A DNA stretch of 64,000 nucleotides from positions 62,001-126,000 of the forward strand of contig NZ_ONZF01000004.1 of the NCBI RefSeq assembly GCF_900302445.1, read 5' to 3'. The position numbers were made by a program, and so were the translations under genes. Positions 17,080 through 26,930 of this stretch are shown in pieces (positions within the stretch are counted from its first letter, which is position 1; each line of letters starts with the position of its first letter). Source of the DNA: Palleronia abyssalis (GTDB lineage: Bacteria; Pseudomonadota; Alphaproteobacteria; Rhodobacterales; Rhodobacteraceae). Below the pieces are notes generated by a model that was not told the DNA's origin, made no database searches, and was given only the letters and a program-made list of their open reading frames with translations.

Positions 17080-17880
17080 ATGATCGAAAGCGAACGCCAC
17101 CGTATGATCCTGTCGGCCGTCCAGGCCCGGCCCGTGGTCACGGTCGCCGAGATCTGCGAGTTGACCGAGGCGTCCGAGGCCACCGTCCGCCGCGACATCG
17201 CCACCCTTCACATGCAAAAGAAGGTCCGCCGGGTCCGGGGCGGCGTCGAAAGCCTCGCGCCCCCGCAATTCGTCGGCCTCTCGGGCCGCCCGTTCGAGAT
17301 GAACGCCACCCGCCACGTCGCCGCCAAGCGCGCCATCGCGCAAGCGGCCGTCGAAATGTGCGAGGACGGCGACGCCATCATCATCAATGGCGGCACGACC
17401 ACGTTCCAGATGGTCCACCCGCTGGCCAACCGCCGCTGCCTTGTCTTCACCAACAGCTTTCCGATCGCGGAACACCTGCTGAAGCAGTCGAAGAACACGG
17501 TGATGATCGCGGGCGGCACGATCTACCGCGAACACAACATCGTCCTCAGCCCGTTCGAGAACGACGTGACCCGCAACTTCGCCGCCAAGCGCATGTTCCT
17601 GGGCGCGCAAGGCGTGTCGAAGCTGGGCGTGATGGAGCAGGACCCCCTCATCATCCAGGCCGAGACCAAGCTGATCGGCCAGGCGGACGAGGTCGTGTTG
17701 CTGGTCGACAGCTCCAAGTTCCGCAACCGCTCGGCGCTGATCCTGTGCCCGCTCGATCGGATCACCACCATCGTCACCGACGACGGCATCACCGACGCCG
17801 AGGCCGCGATGATCGAGGCCGCTGGTGTGTCGCTGACCGTCACCACCCCGAACCGCGCCAACGAAGCGCGCACGGGATAA
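17080..17880 (+). CDS. rhaR: DeoR-family regulator of rhamnose utilisation
   Basis: A 266-residue DeoR-type protein. It has an N-terminal winged helix (MIESERHRMILSAVQARPVV, then ASEATVRRDIATL with the RRD of the recognition helix) and a C-terminal sugar-phosphate sensor domain with INGGTTTFQM and VDSSKFRNRSALILCPL. It should sense a phosphorylated rhamnose intermediate. The symbol follows the Rhizobium leguminosarum rhaRSTPQUK naming, since gene order is identical here. The start at 17080 follows GGGGAGGAACC. It is the first gene of the rightward operon. Confidence 0.88.
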   Translation: MIESERHRMILSAVQARPVVTVAEICELTEASEATVRRDIATLHMQKKVRRVRGGVESLAPPQFVGLSGRPFEMNATRHVAAKRAIAQAAVEMCEDGDAIIINGGTTTFQMVHPLANRRCLVFTNSFPIAEHLLKQSKNTVMIAGGTIYREHNIVLSPFENDVTRNFAAKRMFLGAQGVSKLGVMEQDPLIIQAETKLIGQADEVVLLVDSSKFRNRSALILCPLDRITTIVTDDGITDAEAAMIEAAGVSLTVTTPNRANEARTG

Positions 17881-17904
17881 CGCTCACCAATGGGAGGAAA
17901 CCAC

Positions 17905-18900
17905 ATGAGCATCACCAGACGTATCGCCATCGCCACGGGGCTGACCGCAGCCCTCATGGGCACCACCGCCATGGCACAGGACAATGTGCGCATCGCCCTT
18001 GTCGCCAAGTCGCTCGGCAACGGGTTCTTCGAGGCCGCCGCGCGTGGCGCCGAAGAAGCCGCCGAGGAACTTGGCAATACCGAGATCATCTATACCGGCC
18101 CCACCTCCACCACCGCCGAGGGCCAGATCGAGGTCATCAACTCCCTCATCGCCCAGCGCGTCGACGCCATCGCGATCTCGGCCAACGACCCCGACGCCGT
18201 GGTCCCCGCCCTGCAAAAGGCCATGCAGCGCGGCATCACCGTGATCTCGTGGGACAGCGGCGTCGCCCCCGAGGGCCGCGAGATGCACCTCGCCCCCTCG
18301 TCCGATGAACTGATCGGCGCGACCATCATCAAGCTTGCCGCCGACCAGCTGCCCGAGGGCGGCAAGGTCGCCGTCCTGTCGGCCACCTCGACCTCGACGA
18401 ACCAGAACACCTGGATCGAAGAGATGAAGTCGAACATGGACCAGTATCCCGACATCGAACTGGTCGCGACGGTCTATGGCGACGACCTCGCCGACAAGTC
18501 CTACCGCGAGACCCAAGGGTTGCTGCAATCCTACCCCGACCTCGACGCGATCATCGCGCCGACCTCGGTGGGGATCGTCGCCGCCGCTCAGGCCGTGCAG
18601 GACGCCGGCAAGGTGGGCGAAGTGAACGTGACGGGCCTTGGCCTGCCGTCCGAGATGGCCGGCGCCATCGAATCCGGTGCCTCCGAGTCGTTCGCGATCT
18701 GGAATCCGGTCGATCTGGGCTACGCCACCGCGATGCTCGCCCACAACCTCGCCACCGACGCGGCCACGGCCGAACCGGGCGCCGAGATCGGCATGGGCCG
18801 CATGGGCACCGCCACGCTGGACGACGACAACCAGGCCGCGATGAGCGAGCCGTTCACCTACGACGCCTCGAACATCGACGAGTTCAAGAGCGTCTTCTGA
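17905..18900 (+). CDS. rhaS: Rhamnose ABC transporter, substrate-binding protein
   Basis: A 331-residue periplasmic binding protein of the ribose/autoinducer type, with a signal peptide (MSITRRIAIATGLTAALMGT up to AMA). The core begins VRIALVAKSLGNGFFEAA and has the ISANDPDAVVPAL and LDAIIAPTSVGIVAAAQAV blocks. It delivers rhamnose to RhaTPQ. The start at 17905 follows GGGAGGAAACC. The symbol follows the R. leguminosarum scheme and should not be confused with the E. coli RhaS activator. A 10-bp hairpin follows the gene. Confidence 0.9.
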   Translation: MSITRRIAIATGLTAALMGTTAMAQDNVRIALVAKSLGNGFFEAAARGAEEAAEELGNTEIIYTGPTSTTAEGQIEVINSLIAQRVDAIAISANDPDAVVPALQKAMQRGITVISWDSGVAPEGREMHLAPSSDELIGATIIKLAADQLPEGGKVAVLSATSTSTNQNTWIEEMKSNMDQYPDIELVATVYGDDLADKSYRETQGLLQSYPDLDAIIAPTSVGIVAAAQAVQDAGKVGEVNVTGLGLPSEMAGAIESGASESFAIWNPVDLGYATAMLAHNLATDAATAEPGAEIGMGRMGTATLDDDNQAAMSEPFTYDASNIDEFKSVF

Positions 18901-18915
18901 TCCTCCACCGCCACC

Positions 18916-18941
18916 GGGACCGGCCTTCGCGGGCCGGTCCC
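18916..18941 (+). terminator. Intra-operon hairpin after rhaS
   Basis: A perfect 10-bp stem, GGGACCGGCC (18916-18925) with GGCCGGTCCC (18932-18941), and a 6-nt loop. It has no U-run, so it probably stabilises the binding-protein message or attenuates transcription into the ATPase gene, as is usual for ABC operons. Confidence 0.6.
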
Positions 18942-18964
18942 CCACGCGATCCGGGGAGGGACCC

Positions 18965-20485
18965 ATGAAGGACGACAGAACCACCGACACGCCGGTCCTC
19001 CGGCTCAGCGGCATCACCAAGACATTCCCCGGCGTCATCGCCCTGTCGAAGGTCGAGCTTGCGCTCTATCCCGGGCAGGTCACCGCGCTGGTGGGCGAAA
19101 ACGGCGCAGGCAAATCGACGCTGGTGAAGATCCTTACCGGCATCTACCAGCCCGACGAAGGCCGGATCGAGGTTGACGGGACCGAGACCCGTTTCCCCAC
19201 CGCGACCGCCGCGCAGGATGCGGGCGTCACCGCCATCCACCAGGAAACCGTGCTTTTCGACGAGCTGACGGTGGCCGAGAACATCTTCCTCGGCCACGCC
19301 CCCCGCGGCCGTTTCGGCCTGATCGACTGGTCCGTCATGAAGGCGCAGGCGACCGAGATCCTGACCCGCATCGGCGCGAAACTCGACCCGATGAAGCCGC
19401 TGCGCGACCTCGGCATCGCCTCCAAGCACCTCGTCGCCATCGCCCGCGCCCTGTCGGTCGAGGCCCGCGTCGTCGTCATGGACGAACCCACCGCCTCCCT
19501 TAGCCAAGCCGAGATCGAAGAGCTCTACGACCTCGTCGACCGCCTCAAGGCCGACGGCAAGGCGATCCTTTTCATCAGCCACAAGTTCGACGAGATCTTC
19601 CGCATCGCCGACCGCTACACCGTCTTCCGCGACGGCGAGATGGTCGATGCCGGGATGATCGACGACGTGACCGAGGACGCGCTGGTCGAAAAGATGGTCG
19701 GCCGGTCGATGGACGCGATCTTCCCCCAGCGACACAGCACCCCGGGCGAGGAAATCCTGCGCGTCTCGGGCTATTCCCACCCGACCGAGTTCGCAGACAT
19801 CAATTTCGGCCTCCGCCAGGGCGAGATCCTGGGCTTCTACGGCCTTGTCGGCGCGGGTCGGTCCGAATTCATGCAGGCGCTGTTCGGGGTGACCAAACCC
19901 TCGAAGGGCGCGGTGAAACTCGACGGCAAGGTCGCCGTCATCCGCTCCCCCGCCGAGGCCATCGCCAAGGGCATCGTCTACGTCCCCGAAGACCGCGGCA
20001 AGCAGGGCGCCATCACCGCCATGCCCATCTTCCAGAACGTCACCCTGCCCTCGCTGTCGCAGACCTCGAACAAGGGGTTCGTGAAGATGGCCGACGAGTT
20101 CGCGTTGGCCCGCAAGTACACCGAACGGCTGGACCTGCGCGCTGCCTCGCTGGATCAGAACGTCGGCAACCTGTCGGGCGGCAACCAGCAGAAGGTGGTC
20201 ATCGCCAAGTGGCTGGCGACCAAGCCCAAGGTCATCATCCTCGACGAGCCCACCAAGGGCATCGACGTCGGATCTAAAGCCGCCGTCCACGAATTCATGG
20301 CCGAACTCGCCGCCGAAGGGCTGTCGGTCATCATGGTCAGCTCGGAAATCCCCGAGATCCTCGGCATGTCCGACCGCGTCATCGTCATGCGCGACGGCCG
20401 CATCGCCGCTGAGTACGAGCGCGACGAGCTGACCCCCGAAAAACTCGTCCGCGCCGCCGCCGGATACCAGGAGAGTGCCGCGTGA
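18965..20485 (+). CDS. rhaT: Rhamnose ABC transporter, ATP-binding protein (two ATPase domains)
   Basis: A 506-residue sugar ATPase of the RbsA/XylG type with two nucleotide-binding halves. The first has the Walker A GENGAGKST near residues 45-53 and Walker B VVMDEPTASLS. The second half keeps a complete C-terminal signature (NLSGGNQQKVVIAKWL, VIILDEPTKGIDVG), but its P-loop region reads GLVGAGRSEFMQ, the usual degenerate version in this family. It powers import by RhaPQ. Start ATG at 18965 after GGGGAGGG; the stop overlaps the rhaP start by 4 nt. Confidence 0.93.
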   Translation: MKDDRTTDTPVLRLSGITKTFPGVIALSKVELALYPGQVTALVGENGAGKSTLVKILTGIYQPDEGRIEVDGTETRFPTATAAQDAGVTAIHQETVLFDELTVAENIFLGHAPRGRFGLIDWSVMKAQATEILTRIGAKLDPMKPLRDLGIASKHLVAIARALSVEARVVVMDEPTASLSQAEIEELYDLVDRLKADGKAILFISHKFDEIFRIADRYTVFRDGEMVDAGMIDDVTEDALVEKMVGRSMDAIFPQRHSTPGEEILRVSGYSHPTEFADINFGLRQGEILGFYGLVGAGRSEFMQALFGVTKPSKGAVKLDGKVAVIRSPAEAIAKGIVYVPEDRGKQGAITAMPIFQNVTLPSLSQTSNKGFVKMADEFALARKYTERLDLRAASLDQNVGNLSGGNQQKVVIAKWLATKPKVIILDEPTKGIDVGSKAAVHEFMAELAAEGLSVIMVSSEIPEILGMSDRVIVMRDGRIAAEYERDELTPEKLVRAAAGYQESAA

Positions 20486-21450
20486 CCCAATTCATCAAAT
20501 CCCGCGAGGCCATCCTTCTGGCCGCCCTCATCGCCCTGATCCTGCTGGTCGAAACCCGGTTCAGCGGCTTCGCGGCCCCCGGCAACCTCGCGCGCGTCTT
20601 CAACGACACCTCGATCCTGATCATCCTGGCTCTCGGCCAGACGCTGGTGATCCTGACCCGCTGCATCGACCTGTCCCAGGCGTCGAACCTCGCGCTGACG
20701 GGCATGGTCACCGCCATGCTGAACGCGGCCATGCCCGGCATCCCGGTGATCGCGCTGATCTCCATCGCCGTCTTGCTGGGCATCCTGATGGGCGCCTTCA
20801 ACGGCATCCTCGTCTGGAAGCTCGACATTCCGCCCATCGTCGTGACGCTGGGCACGCTCACCATCTACCGCGGGATCATCTTCCTCGTTTCCGGCGGCGA
20901 ATGGGTCAACTCCCACGAGATGAGTGCGTCCTACAAGGCCTTCCCCCGCGCCGAATTCCTCTCCCTTCCGGTCATGGCCTGGATCTGCATCGCCACCATC
21001 GCCGCCTTCGCCATCCTCGTGACCCGCACCCCGCTGGGCCGCGCGTTCTATGCCGTCGGCGGCAACCCCGGCGCGTCGGTCTACACGGGCATCGACGTGG
21101 GCCGCACCCGCTTCATGGCCTTCACCATCGCGGGCGGCCTTGCGGGCCTCTGCGGCTATCTCTGGGTCGCGCGCTACGCCGTCGCCTACACGGATGTCGC
21201 GGGCGGGTTCGAGCTCGACATCGTCGCCGCCTGCGTGATCGGCGGCATCTCTATCGCGGGGGGCCTTGGCACCGTGACGGGCGCCGTTCTGGGCGCGCTG
21301 TTTCTTGGCACCATCAAGAACGCCCTGCCCGTCGCCGGCGTCTCGCCCTTCTGGCAAATGGCGATCTCGGGTGCCGCGATCATTATCGCCGTCGCCTTCA
21401 ACCGCCGCCGCGAACCGGGCCGCGTCATCCTCAAGGAGGTCGCACAATGA
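20482..21450 (+). CDS. rhaP: Rhamnose ABC transporter permease 1
   Basis: A 322-residue hydrophobic permease of the RbsC family with about 8-10 membrane segments and the family blocks RCIDLSQASNLALTGMVTAM and GTLTIYRGIIFLVSGGEW. A GTG start lies inside the rhaT stop (GTGA overlap), which indicates translational coupling. It should pair with RhaQ to form the channel. The C-terminus ([15 protein letters not shown]) overlaps the RhaQ start region, where AAGGAGGT serves the next gene. Confidence 0.92.
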   Translation: MTQFIKSREAILLAALIALILLVETRFSGFAAPGNLARVFNDTSILIILALGQTLVILTRCIDLSQASNLALTGMVTAMLNAAMPGIPVIALISIAVLLGILMGAFNGILVWKLDIPPIVVTLGTLTIYRGIIFLVSGGEWVNSHEMSASYKAFPRAEFLSLPVMAWICIATIAAFAILVTRTPLGRAFYAVGGNPGASVYTGIDVGRTRFMAFTIAGGLAGLCGYLWVARYAVAYTDVAGGFELDIVAACVIGGISIAGGLGTVTGAVLGALFLGTIKNALPVAGVSPFWQMAISGAAIIIAVAFNRRREPGRVILKEVAQ

Positions 21451-22454
21451 GCATCACGGACGGCACCCAGCCCCGCAACGTCCCCGACCGCCTGCATGGC
21501 CGCCCCACCCGCATCCTGCGCTCGTGGGAGCTGCTCCTTGCCGGCATCGCGATCCTGATCTTCCTCGCGAACACGCAGGCCAGCCCCTACTTCCTCGACC
21601 CCTGGAACCTCAGCGACGCGACCTTCAACTTCACCGAGAAAGCCTTCATCGCCTTCGCCATGGCGCTGCTGATCATCAGCGGGGAAATCGACCTGAGCGT
21701 CGCCGGCATCATCGCGCTGGCCTCCACCGCCATGGGCTGGGCGCTTCAATTCGGCATCGGCACGCCGGGCCTCATCGTGATCGGCCTGACCGTCGGCCTC
21801 GTCTGCGGCGCGTTCAACGGAGTCCTCGTCACCCGCCTCGGCCTGCCGTCCATCGTCGTGACCATCGGCACGATGAGCCTGTTCCGCGGGATCAGCTACA
21901 TCGTTCTCGGCGATCAGGCGTTCAACGGCTACCCCACCGACTTCGCCTTCTTCGGCCGCGGCTACGTCTTCTGGGTCATCTCGTTCGAACTGGTCCTGTT
22001 CTTCATCTTCGCCGCGATCTACGCGTGCGTCCTGCATTTCACGAATTTCGGCCGCCAGATCTACGCCATCGGCAACAACCCCACCGCCGCGACCTTCTCA
22101 GGGATCCGCGTCGCACGGGTGAAGATGATCCTGTTCCTGCTGACCGGCCTCATGTCCGGCATCGCCGCCGTCTGCCTGACCGCGCGCCTCGGCTCCACCC
22201 GCCCCTCCATCGCCTTCGCGTGGGAGCTTGAGGTCGTCACCATGGTCGTCTTGGGCGGCGTGTCGATCCTTGGCGGCGCGGGGTCCATCCTTGGCGTCGT
22301 GATCGCGGCGGTCATCATCGGCCTCGTGACCTTCGGCCTCGGCCTTCTGAACGTGCCGGGCATCGTCATGTCCATCTTCATCGGCGCGCTTTTGATCGGC
22401 GTCATCGCCATCCCGCGCCTCATCCGCCTCATCCGAACCGGAAAAGCCGCATGA
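21447..22454 (+). CDS. rhaQ: Rhamnose ABC transporter permease 2
   Basis: A 335-residue RbsC-type permease, similar in layout to Rha[40 protein letters not shown] and the [20 protein letters not shown] block. The ATG at 21447 overlaps the rhaP stop (ATGA) and is preceded by a full AAGGAGGT at 21433-21440. A longer frame starting at 20475 is a shadow inside rhaP. It ends in a 4-nt overlap with rhaU. Confidence 0.92.
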   Translation: MSITDGTQPRNVPDRLHGRPTRILRSWELLLAGIAILIFLANTQASPYFLDPWNLSDATFNFTEKAFIAFAMALLIISGEIDLSVAGIIALASTAMGWALQFGIGTPGLIVIGLTVGLVCGAFNGVLVTRLGLPSIVVTIGTMSLFRGISYIVLGDQAFNGYPTDFAFFGRGYVFWVISFELVLFFIFAAIYACVLHFTNFGRQIYAIGNNPTAATFSGIRVARVKMILFLLTGLMSGIAAVCLTARLGSTRPSIAFAWELEVVTMVVLGGVSILGGAGSILGVVIAAVIIGLVTFGLGLLNVPGIVMSIFIGALLIGVIAIPRLIRLIRTGKAA

Positions 22455-22768
22455 GCCAGAAACACGCCTTCCTCATGAAACTGATCCCGGGTTGCGAGTC
22501 CGAGTATCAGCGCCGCCATGACGAGATCTGGCCCGACCTCGTGGACCTGCTGCACGAATCCGGGGTCAGCGACTATTCGATCCATCTCGATCGCGAAACA
22601 TCGACCCTTTTCGCCGTTCTCTGGCGCACCGACGATCACACGATGGGCGACCTGCCGTCCCACCCGGTGATGAAGCGCTGGTGGGACCACATGGCCGACC
22701 TGATGGTCACGAACGCCGACGCCTCCCCCTACGAACGCCCCCTCGACACGGTATTCCACCTCGCATGA
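22451..22768 (+). CDS. rhaU: L-rhamnose mutarotase
   Basis: A 105-residue protein of the RhaM/RhaU family: short, alpha+beta ferredoxin-like, with the conserved opening [20 protein letters not shown] and the DYSIHLD and LFAVLWR strands. It speeds anomer exchange of L-rhamnose after uptake. It overlaps both neighbours by 4 nt (ATGA), so it is tightly coupled in the operon. Confidence 0.93.
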   Translation: MSQKHAFLMKLIPGCESEYQRRHDEIWPDLVDLLHESGVSDYSIHLDRETSTLFAVLWRTDDHTMGDLPSHPVMKRWWDHMADLMVTNADASPYERPLDTVFHLA

Positions 22769-24123
22769 CCCCTGCCCGCATTGCCGTCATCGACATCGGC
22801 AAGACCAACGCCAAGCTGGCGCTGGTCGACGCCGCCACCTTGCGCGAACTCGCGGTCGAGACGCGCCCCAACACCGTCCTGCCCGGCCCGCCCTGGCCGC
22901 ATTTCGACCTCGCCGGCCATTGGGAGTTTCTGCTCGACGCCCTGACCCGGTTGCAGGCCGACCACGGCATCGACGCGATTTCCGTCACCACCCACGGGGC
23001 CGCGGCGGTGCTGCTGGACAAGGACGGCGCGCTAGCCGCCCCGATGCTGGACTATGAACACACTGGCCCGAACGACCTCGCCGCCGAATACGACGCCATC
23101 CGCCCGCCGTTCTCGGAAACGGGCTCGCCCCGTCTGCCCATGGGCCTGAACCTCGGCGCGCAGCTTCACTGGCAGTTGCAGGACCCCGACCTCGACGCGC
23201 GCGTGGCCCATGTCGTCACTTACCCCCAATATTGGGGCTTCCGCCTGACCGGCAAATTCGCGACCGACGTAACCTCGCTCGGCTGTCACACCGACCTGTG
23301 GAACCCGTGGACGGGCGCCCCCTCGTCGCTGGTCGAAACGCTGCGCCTGACCGACCGCCTCGCCCCCGCGCACCATTCGTCGGACGTGCTTGGCCCGATC
23401 ACGCCCCAGATCGCGGCCCGCACCGGCCTGCCCGAAACGACCCCCGTCGTCTGCGGCATCCACGACAGCAACGCCTCGCTCTACCCCCACCTTGCGGGGC
23501 GGAGCGCGCCCTTCTCGGTCGTCTCGACCGGCACATGGGTCATCGCCATGGCCGTGGGCGGCGACCCCGTGGCGCTCGATCCGGCCCGCGACACGCTGGT
23601 CAACGTCAACGCCCATGGCGGCGCCGTCCCCTCGGCCCGCTTCATGGGCGGCCGCGAATACGAGGTCCTGCGTCCCCATCCCGACGCGGCCCCCACCGAC
23701 GCCGACCGCGCCGCTGTTCTTGCCGGCCTGTTCATCCATCCCGCGGTCGAGCCGGGAACCGGCCCCTTCCCCGACCGCCGGGGGGGCTTCACGTCCAATC
23801 CCGAAACCCCGGGCCAGCGCACCCTTGCGCTGTCATGGTACCTTGCGCTGATGACCGACACCTGCCTGTCGCTGATCGGCGCGCAGGGGCCCGTCATCGT
23901 GGAAGGCCCCTTCGCCCGCAACGCCGATTACCTGAACATGCTGTCCGCCCTGCGCAGGGAGGTCGAGGCCAGCCCCTCGGCCACCGGAACCTCGGTCGGG
24001 GGGGCGTTGCTGTTCGTCGATCGCCATAGCGAGGGGCCCGAACACCGCATCGCCGCCGGCAACCCCGCCCCCCTGCGCGCCTATGCCGACGAATGGCGAC
24101 GCCGGATCGCGTCAGCCCCCTAG
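22765..24123 (+). CDS. rhaK: L-rhamnulokinase (FGGY family)
   Basis: A 452-residue FGGY sugar kinase: N-terminal phosphate-binding loop [17 protein letters not shown], the middle block [10 protein letters not shown], and the second domain with [14 protein letters not shown] and [15 protein letters not shown]. It phosphorylates L-rhamnulose (or, in rhizobial models, rhamnose, where RhaK is also needed for transporter activity). The start overlaps the rhaU stop (ATGA); a longer frame to 22681 is not used. The last codons overlap the convergent channel gene by 4 nt. Confidence 0.9.
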   Translation: MTPARIAVIDIGKTNAKLALVDAATLRELAVETRPNTVLPGPPWPHFDLAGHWEFLLDALTRLQADHGIDAISVTTHGAAAVLLDKDGALAAPMLDYEHTGPNDLAAEYDAIRPPFSETGSPRLPMGLNLGAQLHWQLQDPDLDARVAHVVTYPQYWGFRLTGKFATDVTSLGCHTDLWNPWTGAPSSLVETLRLTDRLAPAHHSSDVLGPITPQIAARTGLPETTPVVCGIHDSNASLYPHLAGRSAPFSVVSTGTWVIAMAVGGDPVALDPARDTLVNVNAHGGAVPSARFMGGREYEVLRPHPDAAPTDADRAAVLAGLFIHPAVEPGTGPFPDRRGGFTSNPETPGQRTLALSWYLALMTDTCLSLIGAQGPVIVEGPFARNADYLNMLSALRREVEASPSATGTSVGGALLFVDRHSEGPEHRIAAGNPAPLRAYADEWRRRIASAP

Positions 24124-25160
24124 GTCAGGTCCACCTTTGCGGGCAGCCGCGTCTCGGCGATGTAATAGATCGTCTGCCCGGCCGACAGCTCGGTCCCCGG
24201 ACGCATGGCCATGACCGGATCGCCCCCATCCTCAGGGCGATACCCGATCAGCGTCGCTCCGTGGCCGTCGAGAAGCGCCGCCATGGCCCGATCCACGGTA
24301 ATGCGATCGGGCCCCGAAAGGCGCGCGGAATGCAACGTCGCTCCGACTCGGGTCGACACCAGCCGCCGCAAAAGGTCGCTGGCGCCCGGATCGCTCAGGG
24401 ATCGGGCCACTTGCTCCACCGTGTTCGAGGTCACCGTCTCGATCTTCGGGCAATGCGTCTCGACCAGGTCGGCCGGCGCACGGTCGCGGAAATAGGCGAC
24501 GCAGTGGCCCGCCACGTCCAGCGCACAGATGGCCAGGCAGGCGGTCAGGCTCTCGTCGTCGCTTTCGGCCAGGATCACCACGAAATCGGCCCGCGCGATC
24601 CCCGCCCTGTTCAGATCGGTTGGATTGGCCAGCGAGGTGGCGCGCACCCAGTCCCACCCGGCCTTCACCGTGCTCAGGTCATGGGTCGAGACGATGACCA
24701 CGTCGCGCGCCCCGTGCAGGTGCTGCGTCTCTTCCAGCAGGCGGTCGGTCTGGCCTTCCACCCGCCCGATCACGACCAGATGCCCGCTTTTGTCCGAAAA
24801 GTCCCCGTGACCGTTCATGATCTGACGCAACCCCATGCTGACCTCGCCGACGATCTTGCCCACGACGAAGGCAAAGATCGAGATGGCGCCGGGAATGACC
24901 CAAAGCGCCGTGAACAATTTCCCCGCCGGGCTTTGGGGCGAGAAATCGCCATAGCCCACCGATGACCCGGTCACGATGTAGAAATAGACGAACTGCAACG
25001 CCGACGAGACCAGCGGCGTCTCGCCCAGCACGATCAGCCCGGCCGCCGCGCTGGCCGCGTGGGCCAGCGTGACCAGCAGGGTAAAGCGCCAGCTTGCCTG
25101 CGTCGCGTGCCGCGCCGCCTTGCGCATCAGCCGCATCGCGAATGTCGGAAAGTTCGCCAT
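24120..25160 (-). CDS. Two-TM potassium-channel-like protein with RCK/TrkA-N domains
   Basis: A 346-residue protein. Two membrane helices (about residues 25-46 and 85-110) flank a pore loop whose filter TGSSVGYGD at residues 64-72 carries the VGYG potassium signature. From about residue 125 a Rossmann-like RCK domain begins (SGHLVVIGRVEG), followed by a TrkA-C-like part. The layout matches MthK/Kch-type gated channels. Ligand and gating signal are unknown. It is convergent with rhaK (4-nt overlap) and unrelated to rhamnose metabolism as far as can be seen. Confidence 0.85.
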   Translation of the reverse strand: MANFPTFAMRLMRKAARHATQASWRFTLLVTLAHAASAAAGLIVLGETPLVSSALQFVYFYIVTGSSVGYGDFSPQSPAGKLFTALWVIPGAISIFAFVVGKIVGEVSMGLRQIMNGHGDFSDKSGHLVVIGRVEGQTDRLLEETQHLHGARDVVIVSTHDLSTVKAGWDWVRATSLANPTDLNRAGIARADFVVILAESDDESLTACLAICALDVAGHCVAYFRDRAPADLVETHCPKIETVTSNTVEQVARSLSDPGASDLLRRLVSTRVGATLHSARLSGPDRITVDRAMAALLDGHGATLIGYRPEDGGDPVMAMRPGTELSAGQTIYYIAETRLPAKVDLT

Positions 25161-25293
25161 CGAAATCCAGCCGTCCCCGCCCGGTCCCAGACATCCCCAA
25201 AGGGACCGCGAATGTAAAGGAAGCGACGACCGGTCTGGCGCAAGCGACCGCGCGCCTTAGGTCAGAGGCGGTTGACCGATGGGAGGGGACGGG

Positions 25294-26268
25294 ATGGCAC
25301 GAACCATAGTGATCGAGGCGGCCGGCGGGCCGGACATGTTGACGATGGTGGATCGGGACGTCGCCGATCCCGCCGCCGGAGAGGTGCGCATCCGTCACCG
25401 GGCCTGCGGGCTGAACTATATCGACGTCTACCAACGCATGGGCCTCTATCCCCTGACCCTGCCCCATCCCCTGGGGATGGAGGCGTCGGGCGACGTCGTG
25501 GCCGTGGGCGCGGGTGTCACCCACCTGAAGGAAGGCGACCGCGTGGCCTATGCGTCCATGCCCCCCGGCGCCTATTCCGAAGAACGGGTGATGCCCGCAG
25601 CACAGGTCTGCCCCCTGCCCGATGGCATCTCGTATGAGACCGGGGCGGCGATGATGCTTCAGGGCATGACCGTGGAATACCTGTTCCACCGCATCACCGA
25701 CATCACCAAGGACGACCGCGTGCTGTTCCACGCCGCGGCGGGCGGGGTCGGCCTGATCGCCTGCCAATGGGCCCGGTCCGAAGGGATCGAGCTGATAGGT
25801 ACCGCAGGCTCGGACGAGAAATGCGCCCTGGCCCGCGACCATGGCGCGACGACATGCATCAACTACCGCGACACGGACTTCGCGCCCCACGTGAAGGAAA
25901 TCACCGGCGGCGCGGGCGTGGACGTGGTCATGGACGGCGTGGGCAAGGACACGTTCGACCCCTCGCTGGATTGCCTGAAGCCGCTGGGGTTCATGATCTC
26001 TTTCGGGAACGCCTCTGGCCCGGTGCCGCCGGTCGATCTGCTGACACTGGCCGGCAAGGGGTCGCTGAAGCTGACGCGCACCACGCTGTTCACCTTCCTG
26101 GCCGATCACGACCGGTGTCAGGCGATGGCCCGGCATCTGTTCGACAAGGTCCTGTCCGGCGACGTGGAGATCCGCATCGGCCAGACCTTCCCGCTGGAGG
26201 ATGTGGCCGACGCACACCGTGCGCTGGAATCGCGTCAGACCACCGGATCGACGATCCTGACGCTGTGA
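25294..26268 (+). CDS. qor: NADPH:quinone oxidoreductase (zeta-crystallin type, MDR family)
   Basis: A 324-residue medium-chain reductase without catalytic zinc. The signature begins ACGLNYIDVYQRMGLYPLTL (the N-Y-D of quinone oxidoreductases) and the cofactor fold has AAAGGVGLIACQWA and GTAGSDEKCALARDHGA. It reduces quinones, probably with NADPH. The start at 25294 follows GGGAGGGGAC. It ends 4 nt from the convergent VOC gene. Confidence 0.88.
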   Translation: MARTIVIEAAGGPDMLTMVDRDVADPAAGEVRIRHRACGLNYIDVYQRMGLYPLTLPHPLGMEASGDVVAVGAGVTHLKEGDRVAYASMPPGAYSEERVMPAAQVCPLPDGISYETGAAMMLQGMTVEYLFHRITDITKDDRVLFHAAAGGVGLIACQWARSEGIELIGTAGSDEKCALARDHGATTCINYRDTDFAPHVKEITGGAGVDVVMDGVGKDTFDPSLDCLKPLGFMISFGNASGPVPPVDLLTLAGKGSLKLTRTTLFTFLADHDRCQAMARHLFDKVLSGDVEIRIGQTFPLEDVADAHRALESRQTTGSTILTL

Positions 26269-26272
26269 TCCG

Positions 26273-26869
26273 TCAGTAGGGGTTTTTCGGGGCGCGGCTG
26301 TCCGACAGGGTCTGCTGCGTCCGCTCCACCAGACCCTCGATCGCGTCGGCCAGATGCTCGCGGTCGATATGGTGATCGCCGCGGGCGACGCGGATGCGGT
26401 GCGCCTCGATCATCACGTCGGCATGGCGGCAACCCTCGGGCGGCTCGAACCGGTACGAGGCCAGCTCGATCAGGAAGCCCAGCGGGTCCTTGAAATAGAT
26501 CGAGTCCATGAACCCCCGGTCCTTCGCGCCGGAATGGCTTATCCCCCGCGCGTCCAGCCGTTTCTCGATCTGCCAGAAGGTCGCCTGGCTGACGTTCAGT
26601 GCAAGGTGATGCACGCAACCGGGGTCGGTCGGGGTGCGGGTGATGTCTGGCGTGCGATCCTCTCGCGTGAAGATCGTGATCAACCGCCCGTCGCCGGGAT
26701 CGAAATACAGGTGCGACTCGCCTTCGGAATCCAGGTTCGGCTGCTCGAAGATGAACGGCATCCCCAGAACGCCTTCCCAGAAGTCGATCGAGGTCTGACG
26801 GTCCGCACCCACCAGCGTGATGTGATGAACCCCTTGCGTCTGGATCTTGCGATGTTCGGTCCCGGCCAT
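26273..26869 (-). CDS. VOC (glyoxalase/dioxygenase superfamily) protein
   Basis: A 198-residue protein with two VOC half-modules. The first starts GVHHITLVGADRQTSIDFW and the second CVHHLALNVSQATFWQIEKR; the metal-type positions His in HHIT and HHLA and the Glu in FLIELASY are present. The family covers glyoxalases, ring-cleavage dioxygenases and isomerases. It is the last gene of the leftward catabolic operon, so a step on a ring-opened or oxidised intermediate is plausible but unproven. The C-terminal 50 residues lie outside the VOC fold. Confidence 0.8.
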   Translation of the reverse strand: MAGTEHRKIQTQGVHHITLVGADRQTSIDFWEGVLGMPFIFEQPNLDSEGESHLYFDPGDGRLITIFTREDRTPDITRTPTDPGCVHHLALNVSQATFWQIEKRLDARGISHSGAKDRGFMDSIYFKDPLGFLIELASYRFEPPEGCRHADVMIEAHRIRVARGDHHIDREHLADAIEGLVERTQQTLSDSRAPKNPY

Positions 26870-26892
26870 GTCGCCCCCCTATGTTACTCCTT

Positions 26893-26923
26893 GCGCGGGG
26901 CGAACGGACCGCCCGCCCCGCGC
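26893..26923 (-). terminator. GC-rich hairpin between the MetE-like and VOC genes
   Basis: A perfect 10-bp stem, GCGCGGGGCG (26893-26902) with CGCCCCGCGC (26914-26923), and an 11-nt loop. It sits in the 61-nt gap on the transcribed minus strand. No U-run, so a partial terminator or message stabiliser. Confidence 0.5.
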
Positions 26924-26930
26924 GACGATA